A stretch of 64,000 nt of DNA from Okapia johnstoni (taxonomy: Eukaryota > Chordata > Mammalia > Artiodactyla > Giraffidae), in the NCBI GenBank assembly GCA_024291935.2, contig CM044326.1, positions 37,447,948 through 37,511,947 on the forward strand, written 5' to 3'. The position numbers were made by a program, and so were the translations under genes. Below the pieces are notes generated by a model, which made no database searches, had not been told where the DNA came from, and saw nothing but the letters and a program-made list of their open reading frames with translations. Shown here one piece after another: positions 1 to 10,249 of the stretch. The first letter of the stretch is position 1; each line of letters starts with the position of its first letter.

Positions 1-90
1 GGAGAATTCCATGGACAGAGGAGCCTGGGGGACTACAGTCCATGGGGTTTCAAAGAGTCTGACATAACTTAGCAGCTAAACAAAAACAAC
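1..90 (+). mobile_element. Bov-tA SINE, 3' part
   Basis: Only the BovA-type 3' half is present: the 'ccatggacagaggagcctgg' block, the 'tacagtccatgggg' block and a degenerate 'caaagagtctgaca' tail ending in an A/C-rich stretch. The tRNA-like head would lie left of the window, so the element is cut by the window edge. Confidence 0.85.
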
Positions 91-104
91 AGGCTAGATC
101 CCTC

Positions 105-395
105 AGAATTATGGTTTATTATCTTCTTATGCACTCCTGAGCTCAATTTTCTAATATCATGTTAAGGATTTCCACATTTGTGTTCATAGGAATAATGGTC
201 TGTTAATGTCTTTTTAAAATTTTTCATTGTTAAGTTTTGGTAACAGAGTTATTCTGATCTTATAAATGAGATGGGAAATATCTTTTCCTTCCATATTTTC
301 TCTAAGAGTGCAAGAGTTTGCTTTCTCTTAAAAGTTTTGAAATTCATCAATGAAGCCATCACAGCCTGGAAGGATCTGTGGGGTTTTTGTTTCTT
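105..395 (-). mobile_element. Ancient L1 ORF2 relic (antisense)
   Basis: On the plus strand this reads like the reverse complement of the L1 reverse-transcriptase region: 'tcatgttaaggattt', 'taatggtctgttaatgtc', 'gttttggtaacagagt', then 'gaagccatcacagcctgg'. It is heavily diverged, has no intact frame, and is the oldest layer at this end of the window. Confidence 0.55.
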
Positions 396-399
396 TGCT

Positions 400-560
400 T
401 TGCAGGTGTGGTAAGCAGAATACTGACCTCTCAAAGATGCCCAGAAATGTGAGAAGCAGCCTACGGAACTGAAAAAATAAATTTCTGTTGATACCACCAT
501 TCTGGTATTTTATTATGGCAACCTGAGCTGATGTATATAGCATCTTATTCTTTTCTCGTG
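400..560 (+). mobile_element. MLT1/MaLR-type LTR relic
   Basis: The start 'ggtaagcagaatactgacc' and the end block 'aataaatttctgttga' followed by 'tattttattatggcaa' match the 5' and 3' ends of MLT1-type LTRs, with most of the interior missing. It is a short remnant of an old ERVL-MaLR element. Confidence 0.55.
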
Positions 561-831
561 TTTCCAATTTACTTTTAATGTTTTTAATCAATTAAAATAT
601 ACAATAGACTTAGAATCTCTACACCTTAGATTTTCTATTATGTGAATCTCTAGGTGATTAAGTCTAGCTGTTTTTCACATTTCCTTTAACTCATGGTGAA
701 TTGTTATTTGGTGCATAATTTAGTTTTGGATTGTGAACTCCTCTTTGGTGGGGTTCATTGAAAAGATTTCATGCCCCAGATAAAAGCAATCCCTCCAGGA
801 AAATTCTGCCTTATTTTCACCATAAATTTCA

Positions 832-1363
832 GTCAGATCAGTTCAGTTGACTGAATGTCAAGGATGCAGTCACTATCTGCAGTGGTTTCGGATCCCAAGA
901 AAACAAAGTCTGTCACTGTCTCCATTGCTTCCCCATCTATTTGCCATGAAGTGACAGGACTGGATGCCATGATCTTAGCTTTCTGAATGTTGAGTTTTAA
1001 GCCAGCTTTTTCACTCTCCTCTTTCACTTTCATCAAGAGGCTCTTCAGTTCCTCTTCGCTTTCTGCCACAAGGGTGGTTGATCTGCATATCAGGGGTTAT
1101 TGATAGTTCTCCCGGCAATCTTGATTCCAGCTTGTGATTCATCCAGCCTGGTATTTTGCATGATGTACACTGCCTAAAAGTTAAATAAGCAGGGTGAAAA
1201 AATACAGTCTTGTTGTACTCCTTTCCCAATTTGGAACCAGTCTGTTGTTCCATGTCTGGTTATAACTGTTGCTTCTTGATCTGCATACAGATTTCTCAGG
1301 AAGCAGGCCAGGTGGTCTGGTATTCCCTTCTCTTTAGGAATCTTCCACAGTTTGTTGGAAATT
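832..1363 (-). mobile_element. BovB LINE fragment (RT palm region)
   Basis: This is an internal piece of the RTE-clade BovB retrotransposon in reverse orientation, truncated at both ends. It spans the region downstream of the RT active site back to the segment encoding the 'DHNKLW'-like stretch. The YADD catalytic codons near 1077-1095 are damaged: a small deletion after TAT GCA GAT shifts the frame. Short open frames at 833-1069 and 1174-1401 are decayed reverse transcriptase, not a host gene. A second BovB in the opposite orientation starts about 450 bp to the right. Confidence 0.9.
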
Positions 1364-1432
1364 TCTAGGCGGGAATACTGGAGCAGTTGCCATTTTTCCA
1401 TTCCAGGGGATCATCTTGACCCAGGGATCAAT
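1364..1432 (-). mobile_element. Bov-tA fragment
   Basis: 'gggaatactggagcagttgcc' is split by decay and followed by 'ttgacccagggatcaa', which is the reverse complement of the middle of Bov-tA. It abuts the BovB fragment directly and lacks both ends. Confidence 0.6.
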
Positions 1433-1645
1433 TTAAAAACTATATAAAATATATATCAATGGCCCCTGGCAAAATTGTTACATGAAAATAAGAAATAAGT
1501 GCAAACTATGCTTTTTAGCATCAAAAGATTTGCTAAGATTGTCAACTGTGATCATTTGGAAATCTGACACATTACTTAACAAACTTATGGCTTTGTCCAA
1601 TTGCTGATAAGATAGATATTAATAACTTTTATTGGTTGTTCTTGG

Positions 1646-1760
1646 GCTTCCCTGATAGCTCAGTTGGTAAAGAACCCACCTGCAATGTGAGAGACCTTGG
1701 TTCGATTCCTGGGTCGGGAAGATCCGCGGGAGAAAGGATAGGATGCCCACTCCAGTATTA
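1646..1760 (+). mobile_element. Bov-tA SINE, tRNA-like head
   Basis: The sequence starts 'gggcttccctgatagctc', has a B-box-like 'ggttcgattcctgggtcg', and ends at 'cccactccagtatta'. Only the tRNA-Glu-derived head and the linker remain. Confidence 0.85.
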
Positions 1761-1816
1761 CGATTTTTCACCATAAACTTAGGAAGATCAATTTTAAGAT
1801 ATTCATTATATGGCAT

Positions 1817-2906
1817 ATCTACTTCTGCTTTATTGACTATACCAAACCTTTTGACTGTGTGGATCACAACAAACTGGAAAATTCCTGAAGAGATGGGAAT
1901 ACCAGACACCTTACCTGCCTCCTGAGAAACGTGTATGCAGGTCAAGACACAACAGTCATAACTGGACATGGAACAACAGACTGGTTCCAAATCTGGAAAG
2001 GAGTATGCCAAGGGTGTATATTGTCACCCTGCTTATTTAACTTATATGCAGAGTACATCATGTGAGATGCTGGGCTGGATAAAGCACAAGCTGGAATCAA
2101 GATTGCTGAAAGAAATATAAATAACCTCAGATATTCAGAAGACATCGCCTTATGAAAGAAATCAAAGAAGAACTAAAGAGCCTCTTGATGAAAGTGAAAG
2201 AGGAGAGTGAAAAAGTTGGCTTAATGCTCAACATTCACAGAACTAAGATCATGGCATCTGGTCCCATCACTTCATGGCAAATACATGGGGAAACAAGGGA
2301 AAGAGTGAGAGATTTATTTTCTGGGGGCACCAAATTCACTGCTGATGGTGACTGCAGCCATGAAATTAAAAGACACTGCTCCTTGGAAGAAAAGCGATGA
2401 CCAACCTAGACAGCATATTAAAAAGCAGAGACATTACTTCACCAACAAAGATCTGTCTAGTCAAAGCTATGGTTTTTCCAGTAGTCATATATGGATGTGA
2501 GAGTTGAACTATAAAGTAAGTTGACCGCTGAAGGGTCGATGCTTTTGAACTGTGGTGTTGGAGAAAACTCTTGAGAGTCCCTTGGACAGCAAGGAGATCC
2601 AACCAGTCCATCCTAAAGGAAATCAGTCCTGAATATTCATTGGAAGGACTGGTGCTGAAGCTGAAACTCCAATACTTTGGCCATGTGATGCAATGAGCTG
2701 ACTCGTTAGAAAAGACCTTGATGCTGGGAAAGATCAAGGGCAGGAGGAGAAGGGGACAACAAAGGATGAGATGGTTGGATGGCATCACTGACTCAATGGA
2801 CGTGAGTTTGAGCAAGCCCTGGGAGTTGATGGACAGGGAAGCCTGGCATGCTACAGTCCATGGGGTCACAAAGAGTCAGACACAACTGAGCGACTGAACT
2901 GAACTG
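1817..2906 (+). mobile_element. BovB LINE, 5'-truncated, sense
   Basis: About 1.09 kb of BovB runs from the segment encoding 'FCFIDYTKPFDCVDHNKL' to the canonical 3' end, which finishes in 'gactgaactgaactgatg'. The RT catalytic motif YADD has decayed to YSED around 2134-2145. Multiple stops and frameshifts are present, for example in the frame 2152-2400, so the copy is dead. Its 3' part has the usual 'ggcatcactgactcaatgga' and 'tgggagttgatggaca' blocks. Confidence 0.93.
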
Positions 2907-3399
2907 ATGCCAATAAACGTTCAAAACTGACTTTTCTTCCCTCCTTGAACCTCCTTTGATATAGACAGAATCTCACTGTTGACTATAGGTGAATTGTAAC
3001 TACAGGTGAATTTATTTTTAGCTATCCTTTGAGAAATCTCACTTTTCTGGTGCCTGAATGTCAGTTACTCTTATTTAAATGCCCAGTATTTTATTCTCTT
3101 CTCTCTACTTGGCCATTCAACTGATATATTAAATCACAAAGATAAGAATTTCATTGGTAGCTTAATGTTAGCTTTTATTACTGCCTGGGATTTTGCCTCA
3201 TTTTGGTTTTTGTTGGTTTTTTCCCTCCTTTTTTACATAATTGGAACTTTATATGTTTAAGGGAGGCCCATTATCTTGTAACCTTTATTTTTACTGTTCT
3301 TCTGTAATGGGTGGAATTTTAGATTATATATAGTCTGCCATATTTCCAGAATTGGAAGTCAATACTCATTTTACAGTGTCACTATAACCTGATGTCAAA
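2907..3399. other. AT-rich DNA, nothing identified
   Basis: I see no recognisable repeat, long open frame or structured motif. The stretch is T-rich on the plus strand with a few short homopolymers. Confidence 0.5.
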
Positions 3400-3700
3400 A
3401 GTGAACATAGATAGTAATGTAAAATAAAATTATAGGCTAATATCACTAATGACTATAAAAGCAAAAGTCCTAAATAAAATTTAATAAAGAGATGTCAGCA
3501 ATGTATCAAAAGATTATATATCCTAACCAGATAGGGTTTCAAGAATTGATCAATATTGACAATCTGTCCAAATTATTACTGTATTAGTAGTAAAAGATAT
3601 AAAAGCCATCTTATCTCAACGGACAATGAAAATCATTTATTAAGACAGCATACAATTCTGAAGGAAGGAAAAAGGTCTAGGATACTAGATTTAATAGAAT
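3400..3700 (+). mobile_element. Ancient L1 ORF2 relic (sense)
   Basis: 'aaaattataggctaatatca' followed by decayed 'atcctaaccagatagggttt' and 'gccatcttatctcaacgga' follows the order of the L1 RT region (the 'IIRPISLMN...DQVGFIPG' and 'MIISID' parts). Diverged, with indels and stops. Confidence 0.6.
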
Positions 3701-3786
3701 GCTTTCTTCACAGTTCTCAGAAATCTTCATCACATCATACTTAACCACAAAACTTTTAAATGATAACATTCTTTCTTCATGAATGT

Positions 3787-3990
3787 TTGTTGTTGTTTTT
3801 CAGCTGCTAAGTTGTGTCTGACTCTTTGTGACCTATGGGCTGTAGCCCACCATGCTCCTCTGTTCATGGAATTTTTCCAACCAAGAATACTGGAGTGTGT
3901 TGCCTTTCCCTTCTTCCTGGACCAGGGATTGAAATTGCATCTCCTGCATTGGCAGGCAAATTTTTATTGCTGAGCCATTCGGGAAGACCC
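3787..3990 (-). mobile_element. Bov-tA SINE
   Basis: Near full-length reverse-oriented copy. It shows the tail side 'ctgactctttgtgacc', 'aatactggagtgtgttgcc', the B-box region 'ccagggattgaaattgc', and the head ending 'gggaagacc'. Moderately diverged. Confidence 0.9.
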
Positions 3991-4307
3991 TCATCATGCA
4001 TATAGTAAATATTTATTAATCACCTACTATATGACATTCTTCTAGTATGTATTCAATACAGAAGAATTTATAACAAAGTCCTGGACATTGAAGTTAAATA
4101 GCAAATAGAAATTTTTTAAAGTAACAATGCTACCATAATTTGTGAATGATGATCTTAAAGAATCAATTGGTTAAATATGAATACTAGTAAAGGAATTAGT
4201 TCAGCAAGGTGACCTGAATTGATTTAATATTCAAAGGTTACAGTTCCTTTAAAACATCAGTACCAAATAGGAAAGATAACCAAAATAATAATATCTTTAA
4301 TATGTCT
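3991..4307. other. AT-rich DNA between two SINEs
   Basis: No repeat family or coding signal is recognised. Base composition is strongly AT-rich. Confidence 0.5.
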
Positions 4308-4514
4308 AGTTGTTTAGTTGCTAAGTTGTGTCCAACTCTTTTGCAGCTCCATGGACAGCAGCCTGCCAGACTCCTCTGTCCATGGGATTTCCCAGGCAAG
4401 AAAACTGGAGTGCGTTGTCACTTCCTCTGCTAGGGGATCTTCCTGACCCAGGATTGAACCCCATCAGCTGCATTGGCAGGCAAATTCGTTACCACAGAGC
4501 CACTTGGGAAGCCC
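4308..4514 (-). mobile_element. Bov-tA SINE
   Basis: Reverse-oriented and near full length, from the 'ttagttgctaagttgtgtcc' tail to the head 'gccacttgggaagccc'. A duplicated 'cagc' at 'ggacagcagcctgcc' is a private change. Confidence 0.9.
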
Positions 4515-4689
4515 AAAAATGTGCTCAATCTTTTTGAAGAAACTTATAATAGTTTAAGAAGGAACATTAAAATATATAATAAAATATAAAGAAATGATAC
4601 CCAAGTGTATTAGAGCACATGCAAATAAGTAGGTTAATAATAACACAATAAAAAGACAAAATTATGAGCTGACAATGAAGAATAGGAAA

Positions 4690-4905
4690 GGCAAAAGGTC
4701 AATAAACATGTGAAAATAAATATTCCATATAAAATAATGTGAAGTTAGTGTGAATTAAGATAACAATGACATGCTCGTTTTCAATCATCAGATTAGAAAC
4801 AAATCAAAAAGTTAAGAACGTTAAGATCTGATGTCAGTATGAGGAAGCATCATTTCCCTTTGGTCAACTGCTAGTAAATTGTTGTATTGGAGTTGGTGTT
4901 GAGCT
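4690..4905 (+). mobile_element. Ancient L1 3'-end relic
   Basis: 'gtcaataaacatgtgaaaa', then 'atcatcagattagaaacaaa' with 'aaaaagttaag', then 'tgtcagtatgaggaagc' and 'aaattgttgtattggagttg' follow the order of the L1M ORF2 end/3' UTR. The relic appears to continue right of the SINE pair at 4970-5292. Confidence 0.45.
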
Positions 4906-4969
4906 ACCTTAGTGTCATAAGAAGGAGCATATTGAAACTAAGGTATATGCATATATAGGCATATGCTGC

Positions 4970-5292
4970 ACTGTGTGCTTAGTTGCTCAGCTGTGTCCGA
5001 CTCTTTGTGACCCCATAGACTGTAGCCCACCAGACTCTTCTGTCCATGGGGATTCTACAGGCAGGAATACTGGAGTGGATTGTCATGCCCTCCTCCAGGG
5101 GATCTTCCCAAACCAGGGATTGAACTCAGGTCTCCCACGTTGCATGCAGATTCTTTACCATCTGAGCCACCAGGGAAGCCCAAGAAGACTGGAGTGGATA
5201 GTCTATCCCTTCTCCAGGGGAACTTCCCAATCCAGGAATCAGACCTGGGTCTCTTGCACTGCAGGCGGATACTTTACTAGCTGAGCTACCCA
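4970..5292 (-). mobile_element. Bov-tA SINE with two tRNA-like heads
   Basis: A full reverse-oriented Bov-tA (4970-5181) is followed directly by a second, tail-less head unit (5182-5292) with its own B-box region 'ccaggaatcagacctggg' and head end 'gctgagctaccc'. This dimeric arrangement recurs in the window. It interrupts an older L1 relic. Confidence 0.85.
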
Positions 5293-5392
5293 CATCAGTT
5301 GAAACTGGTGAGGTTGTGCTATGTGCAGAGATTAGGAAAATGCTTCACTATGTATTCTTAAATGAAGAAAGAAATTCGCAGGTCACAATGTG

Positions 5393-5530
5393 ACTGTTGA
5401 TACTACTTACGTGAAATTCTCATACGTGTGCACACTTAAACATATACTGATAAATTTCCATTAGATGCCATATTACAAGTTAGCAAATACATAAGAAAAT
5501 GTCTAGAAAGATAAATGCCACATATAATAG
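5393..5530 (+). mobile_element. Ancient L1 3' UTR relic, continued
   Basis: 'aaatacataagaaaatgtct' with 'agaaagataaatgcca' and 'tagtgatcaacttgggg' resembles the L1M 3' UTR motif for 'vibration-like' tails that precede the poly-A end. The match is weak and diverged. It is plausibly the same insertion as the relic left of the SINE dimer. Confidence 0.35.
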
Positions 5531-6437
5531 TGATCAACTTGGGGGCAGAGGTAGGCTGTTGACAGAGGGCTCCAGAAGAAGAAACACATTTCTTTCTAGC
5601 AAATTGTATTACTTATTTATTCCAGTTATTTTTCTTGCTCATACATCATTCTCATGCCTGACCCATTCTCATAAGTAATATTTCTTATAAAAGCAATAGC
5701 TTTCTATCTGTGCATGTGCAAATAAAACTTTTCTGAAATCCTTACAGAACTTTAAAACAAATTTCTCCACCTGAATTTTATATGCTCTCTCAGGAGAAAT
5801 GTTCACTAGTTCATATCTATTAACCCTTCTTTCTTCCTGTCTCCCTGCCAGTTTTCTTAGTATCCACTCTGCATCAGGTACAGTGTTAAATCCTAGTAAT
5901 AAGTAGATAATATTGCTTTTCTCCTGTCTCAAGTCACTCTCCATCTTTCATATAAATGTTATATAGGTTAATTAAACAAGGAAAGGTAGTGGTATAAATA
6001 GAAGCAAAAGCTCTACAGAAATCCTCAGCAGGTATCTTCCCACATTTCAAGGACCAGAACTTGGTCACTTAGTAAATACTAGCTATAAAGGATGACAAAA
6101 TGTAAATTTTAAACTTTCCAACTTCTCGAGTAAAGAAAGCAAAAGAAAGGTAGAGATGTATGAGTCCTACAAGGCTTTGCAAAGATGGGCATGCAAAGAA
6201 TAATTGTGATATAATTTTTTTGCAGATATTAACAAAATACTGCAGGAGCCCACTTTGAGGACTTAAACAGTAGTGTTGATATTGGAGGTACCATCATAAC
6301 AATATAATGATTGAAATCTTCATCATTATCATCATCTTTATCACCAACAGTCAGTGCCTGGGACAGTGATTGGAGTCATAAAAGCAGACAGTCAGCATGT
6401 GTCGAATGAACAAAGGAATGCAAAATAAATATTCTTA
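5531..6437. other. No gene identified; possible MIR-like shreds
   Basis: Short 'cagtcagtgcctgggacagt'-type wording near 6347-6366 is reminiscent of MIR/L2 3' ends but too short to assign. The 91-residue minus-strand frame at 5669-5944 resembles nothing I know and has no supporting signals. Confidence 0.4.
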
Positions 6438-6635
6438 TCATCACAGCTGCCAATTATTTAGTGCTTTCTTTAAGTCGTAATATGTAATAAGTTATTTCAT
6501 CCAGGCTATTTAGTTTAACAATAATCTTTTTCACTAGAAGAGACTGAGATTTAGAGATGTTACCATAACTTACTAAAGACCAAATAGCTATAAGCTGGCA
6601 AGCCAAAACTCAAATCCAGGTGTTTGGGATTTTTC
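6438..6635 (-). mobile_element. MIR SINE
   Basis: On the plus strand the order is an 'atttagtgctttctttaag' relic, a stretch like 'ttatttcatcc', then 'agagactgagatttagagat', 'accaaatagctataagctgg' and 'ccaaaactcaaatccagg', the reverse complement of MIR from tail to head. Old and diverged. Confidence 0.65.
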
Positions 6636-7484
6636 TCTCTACTGGAATTAACTCCATATTCATAGACATCCATATATGAATGTCCTATGTCTATACATTA
6701 TTAAAATTTTGATGACACATTCCCTTCTTGTTCATGTGGCTCTGAAGAAATCTATTCCTTTAAAAGAAACACAAAAATGTTGGATTCTTTGAAAACAGCA
6801 GCTCACACAATTTTAGTAAATATAATATTTATAGGACTTTGCAATTAATTCACAAATTTTTTACATCAAAATTCACCCTGATGATCTTATTCTTGAGAGA
6901 CAACAATTGTCTCCTTTGTGATGTCTTCCCACACTAAAGGCAATTATTGTTGCTTCTAGCTGTAATAAAAAAATAACCCAAAGAGATAGAAGTGTCTTTG
7001 TCGAAATTGAGCTGAAACTCCCACTGTGGAAATAATCAGAAAATTAAAAGCTCTGCAATCTTGCAAATAACATTGCAACTTAATATTATTGGAACATAAC
7101 ATTATTATCTCTTTTTATAGGGGAAACAAACATAAATATATTTTCAAATGACACCATAATATTAGTTTTATTTTATTGAATGGAGGAGGGGGGCAAAGAA
7201 CAATAGGTTTTTAGGATGGAGCAAATGAAACAATGGGGATTTATGAAAAAATGATCAACAGCACAAGGATATGATGCAAGTCACAATCTCAGGTGGAATC
7301 TTACAAATACAATGGTGTACAACAGCAGCTCCTCCTCGGTGACTTTCTAGGGTGGCCACATCTACCATTCTCAACGGTGGGGCTAGAACACAGGGTCTGC
7401 CGCTAGTTAGGGATGCAATCAGTGTGGGTTAAATGAGTTTTTAAATAATGTTGAAAGAGATCAAAGGCAAGTCCTCCCTCCATC
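6636..7484. other. Unassigned AT-rich DNA
   Basis: No repeat family is recognised. The part at about 6830-7130 is even in texture, with no homopolymer decay. It contains motif-like words such as 'caattattgttgcttc' and 'aatattattggaacataaca', so it could be slowly evolving non-coding DNA, but only alignment to other mammals would show that. Confidence 0.35.
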
Positions 7485-7556
7485 AATCTCCCCCCAACCC
7501 CCCTCCCTTTTTCCTTCCTTCCTTCATGTTTTCTTTCCTTCCTCTCTTCTTTTATG
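7485..7556. repeat. CT-rich low-complexity tract
   Basis: An imperfect polypyrimidine tract of CCCC, CTTC and TTTC words. No flanking element explains it. Confidence 0.8.
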
Positions 7557-7756
7557 TTAGTTCAAGGTATGAGGAGATACAATGCAGGATAGTTCATCTC
7601 TGCAAATAAAATTCATTATTTGAAGTCAGATAATCAATTAGATACACATTCAATGAGGACTCATCCCATAGAAGATATCTAAAATATTCTAATGGACCCT
7701 CAAGATAAGACATCCAGACATAAGTTACTGTCTCACTTCCAGAAAGATATGTACCG

Positions 7757-7880
7757 GGACTTCCCTGGTGGTCCAGTGGTTAAGACTTTGCCTTTCAATG
7801 CAGAGGTGCAGGGTTGATCCCTGGTCAGGGAGTTAAGATCCCACATGACTTGCAGCCAAAAAACAAAAACATTAAACAAA
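7757..7880 (+). mobile_element. CHR-type SINE (tRNA-Glu-derived)
   Basis: 'acttccctggtggtccagtg' followed by 'gttaagactttgcctttc', 'ggttgatccctggtcaggg' and 'taagatcccacatgac', then 'gcagccaaaaaacaaaaac'. The 'gtccagtggttaag' head separates it from Bov-tA and matches the CHR family of whales and even-toed ungulates. Confidence 0.8.
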
Positions 7881-7944
7881 AGCAATATTGTAACAAATTC
7901 AATAAAGTCTTTATAAATGATCCACATTAAAAATTAACTCTTTT

Positions 7945-8216
7945 TAAAATTAATTATTTTGGGATGTGCTAGGTCTTGATTGCTACACACAGGCTTTCTC
8001 TGGTTGTGGCAAGTAGGGGTGACCCTCTACTTACTGTGCTTCTCATTGCAGTGACTTCTCTTTTTGCAGAGCATGGGCCCTAGAACATGTGGGTTCAGTA
8101 GCTGTGGCACATGGGCTTAGTTGCCCCTCGGCATGTGGGATCTTCCTGGACCAGGAATCAAACTTGTGTCCCCCTGCATTGGCAGGTGGATTCTTAACCA
8201 CTGGACCACCAGGGAA
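7945..8216 (-). mobile_element. CHR-type SINE, long form
   Basis: The reverse-oriented copy has 'gctaggtcttgattgctaca', 'gggcttagttgcccctcgg', 'catgtgggatcttcctgg' and ends 'ccactggaccaccagggaag'. It is longer than the neighbouring CHR copy and includes the extended body region. Confidence 0.8.
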
Positions 8217-8238
8217 GTACTTTCCTCCCCCCGAAAAA

Positions 8239-8261
8239 CTAAAAAAAAAAAAAAAAAAAAA
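8239..8261. repeat. Poly-A run (about 22 A)
   Basis: An uninterrupted A homopolymer lies just beyond the head end of the CHR copy, on the wrong side to be that element's own tail. It probably marks a separate small retroposition event or expanded target sequence. Confidence 0.85.
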
Positions 8262-8687
8262 ATTCGGTGGTCCCTGACTTTGTCAGGGAGCTGACAAATG
8301 AGACTGATCTGGGGGATACTGAAATGAGGCAGTCTTGGAAATGCTTCAGAGGATGTGTGATCTAAATACAAGTGAACTGCAAGTCATGTCACCACTTGCA
8401 GAAGTGTTGAAGACAGTCTAAGAGACTACTTGGGAAGAGGTGGGGGAGAGTATTGACGAGTTCAGTTTTAGACAAGTTGCACAGATGTCAAGAACACTCC
8501 ACTGCAGCTGTCCCCAAGCAGTTGGAAATTTGAGAAGTTCAAGGGTTGACACTGCGGTGAATGTAAAGCACAAATTGATCAACTATCATTTTCTTGAATA
8601 GCATGCAGTGAATGTGAAATGTTTTTCTTAGAATATCTCCACCCTTCTTGAAATTATTGTGATTGCTCTTCTGTCTTATGGGTGAGT
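8262..8687. other. Unassigned DNA
   Basis: I see no repeat consensus or coding feature. It begins with a small inverted motif, 'ccctgactttgtcaggg' (about 8271-8287). Confidence 0.4.
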
Positions 8688-8927
8688 AATCAGATTTAAG
8701 CTTCCCCGGTGTCTCAGTGGTAAAGAATCCATCTGCCAATGCAGGAGACAAGGGGTCGATCCCTGGGTCAGGAAGATCCCCTAAAGAAGGAAATGGCAAC
8801 CCACTCCAGTATTCTTACCTGGAAAATTCCATGGACAGAGGATCCTGGTGGGCTATAGTCCACGGGGTCACAAAAGAGTTTGACATGACTCAGTGACTAA
8901 CCAACAATAACAACAATCAGAGATAAG
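8688..8927 (+). mobile_element. Bov-tA SINE with TSD
   Basis: Full-length copy from 'gcttccccggtgtctcag' to a 'caacaataacaac' tail. It is flanked by direct repeats 'aatcagatttaag' (8688-8700) and 'aatcagagataag' (8915-8927), 11 of 13 matching, read as the target-site duplication. Confidence 0.92.
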
Positions 8928-9094
8928 AGAGTAGAATTCAGCCTGTCTGAATGCTTGGCAACAACTGGGCAAGTTTTCACTTTTTTTTTCTTAAGGAGCT
9001 CAAAATTAAACCTACTCTCTGACCTCCTCCTTGGGAGAACTAACTGGAACAACTTCTGGGCACTGTTTTGAGCTGGCAATAAAATGGAAAAGCC

Positions 9095-9250
9095 ATAGGG
9101 ATTGGATTTGAGTTTGACTCCCAGATCTACAATGTACTAGCTCTAAGATGCCATGAAATTATCCTAATATTTTTTCTCCTTGCACTCCTCATCTGCAACA
9201 TGGAAACAAATTCGGGGTCAGGCAAATGTGAAATAATAGATAGTATCAGT
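9095..9250 (+). mobile_element. MIR SINE
   Basis: 'tgactcccagatctacaatg', then 'tactagctctaagatgcc' and 'tcctcatctgcaacatgga' follow MIR order (head to core to tail side). Confidence 0.6.
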
Positions 9251-9785
9251 CCCAGAATTTACTTTAGATTCTAAGCGATCTGAGTTTTCTTCATTATAAT
9301 TTTGGGTCAGAGCTCAGTCATCAATCGACACTTTCTTCCCCTTTGTCACATTTCTTCTCTTTCTCTCTAGAAACCTGTAATCAAATAATCTTGCATCTTT
9401 CAGCTGAATTTTCCTGAATATCACCCCATTCTGAGGGTAATGTCAAATATGATCTAGCCAATTTATAGCAAGGTCAAGACAAGTGTCAGTGCATTAATGG
9501 CTTGGTTTCTGGGTTTTCTAACCTCTGCAATAGGAGCAAATGGGATTTACAAAATGTAGATTGCCTCCTCTTTCCTAGAGCCTTGCATGACATGAGGACC
9601 AGGCAGTGATACAGCCCTGGGGCTGCCTTTTAACTTTCTTTCCTGGCTTGGTCTCTGTTCAGAGTTTAAATGAATAGGCTGGAGATGGAATTTGTCTAAA
9701 GTACTGGCAACTTCCTTTTGGGCTTGCTTTGTGTAAATAGCCTTTTTATGATCAGATAAGTACCATGATAAATAAATATGAATAT
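9251..9785. other. Unassigned DNA
   Basis: No recognisable element and no open frame of note. Confidence 0.4.
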
Positions 9786-10106
9786 ATATGTGAAAGTTGT
9801 GTCCAACCTTTTGCTACCCCATGAACTATAGCGCAGCAGGCTCCCTTGTCTGTGGAATTCTCCAGGCCAGAATACTGGAGTGGTTAGCCATTCCCTTCTC
9901 CAGGGGATCTTCCTGACCAACTCTTTGTGACCCCGTGGACTGTAGGCCACGAGGCTTCTCAGTCCATGGGGTTTCTCCAGGCAAGAATACTAGAGTGGAT
10001 TGCCATGCCCTCCTCCAGGGTATCTTCCCAATCCAGGGGTTGGATCAAACCAGGTCTCCTGTATTGCAAGCAGATTCTTTGCCATCTGAGCCACCAGGGA
10101 AACTCA
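9786..10106 (-). mobile_element. Two adjacent Bov-tA pieces
   Basis: A truncated reverse Bov-tA (9786-9918, tail to linker) runs without spacer into a second reverse Bov-tA that starts inside its own tail at 'aactctttgtgaccccgtgg' and ends with the head 'gagccaccagggaaac'. Two SINE ends have been joined, probably by recombination between similar copies or insertion of one into the other. Confidence 0.85.
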
Positions 10107-10126
10107 TATATACATACATACATACA

Positions 10127-10175
<49 letters not shown>

Positions 10176-10176
10176 T
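10107..10176. repeat. (TACA)n-(TA)n microsatellite
   Basis: About eleven TACA units (10111-10154) pass into about eleven TA units (to 10175). The array abuts the head end of the reverse Bov-tA. It creates tyrosine/isoleucine-rich spurious reading frames on both strands. Confidence 0.95.
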
Positions 10177-10249
10177 TCACTGTGCAAGAAGTTCAGATCT
10201 AAATCACATTCAAACTCCTCAGATCTGACTTCTTACATAGCGAAAAAGA

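Noticed and set aside
8700..8800. tRNA-like sequence with A and B boxes
   Set aside because: It is the tRNA-Glu-derived head of Bov-tA. There is no folded mature tRNA with an intact acceptor stem, and the same applies to all other SINE heads here.
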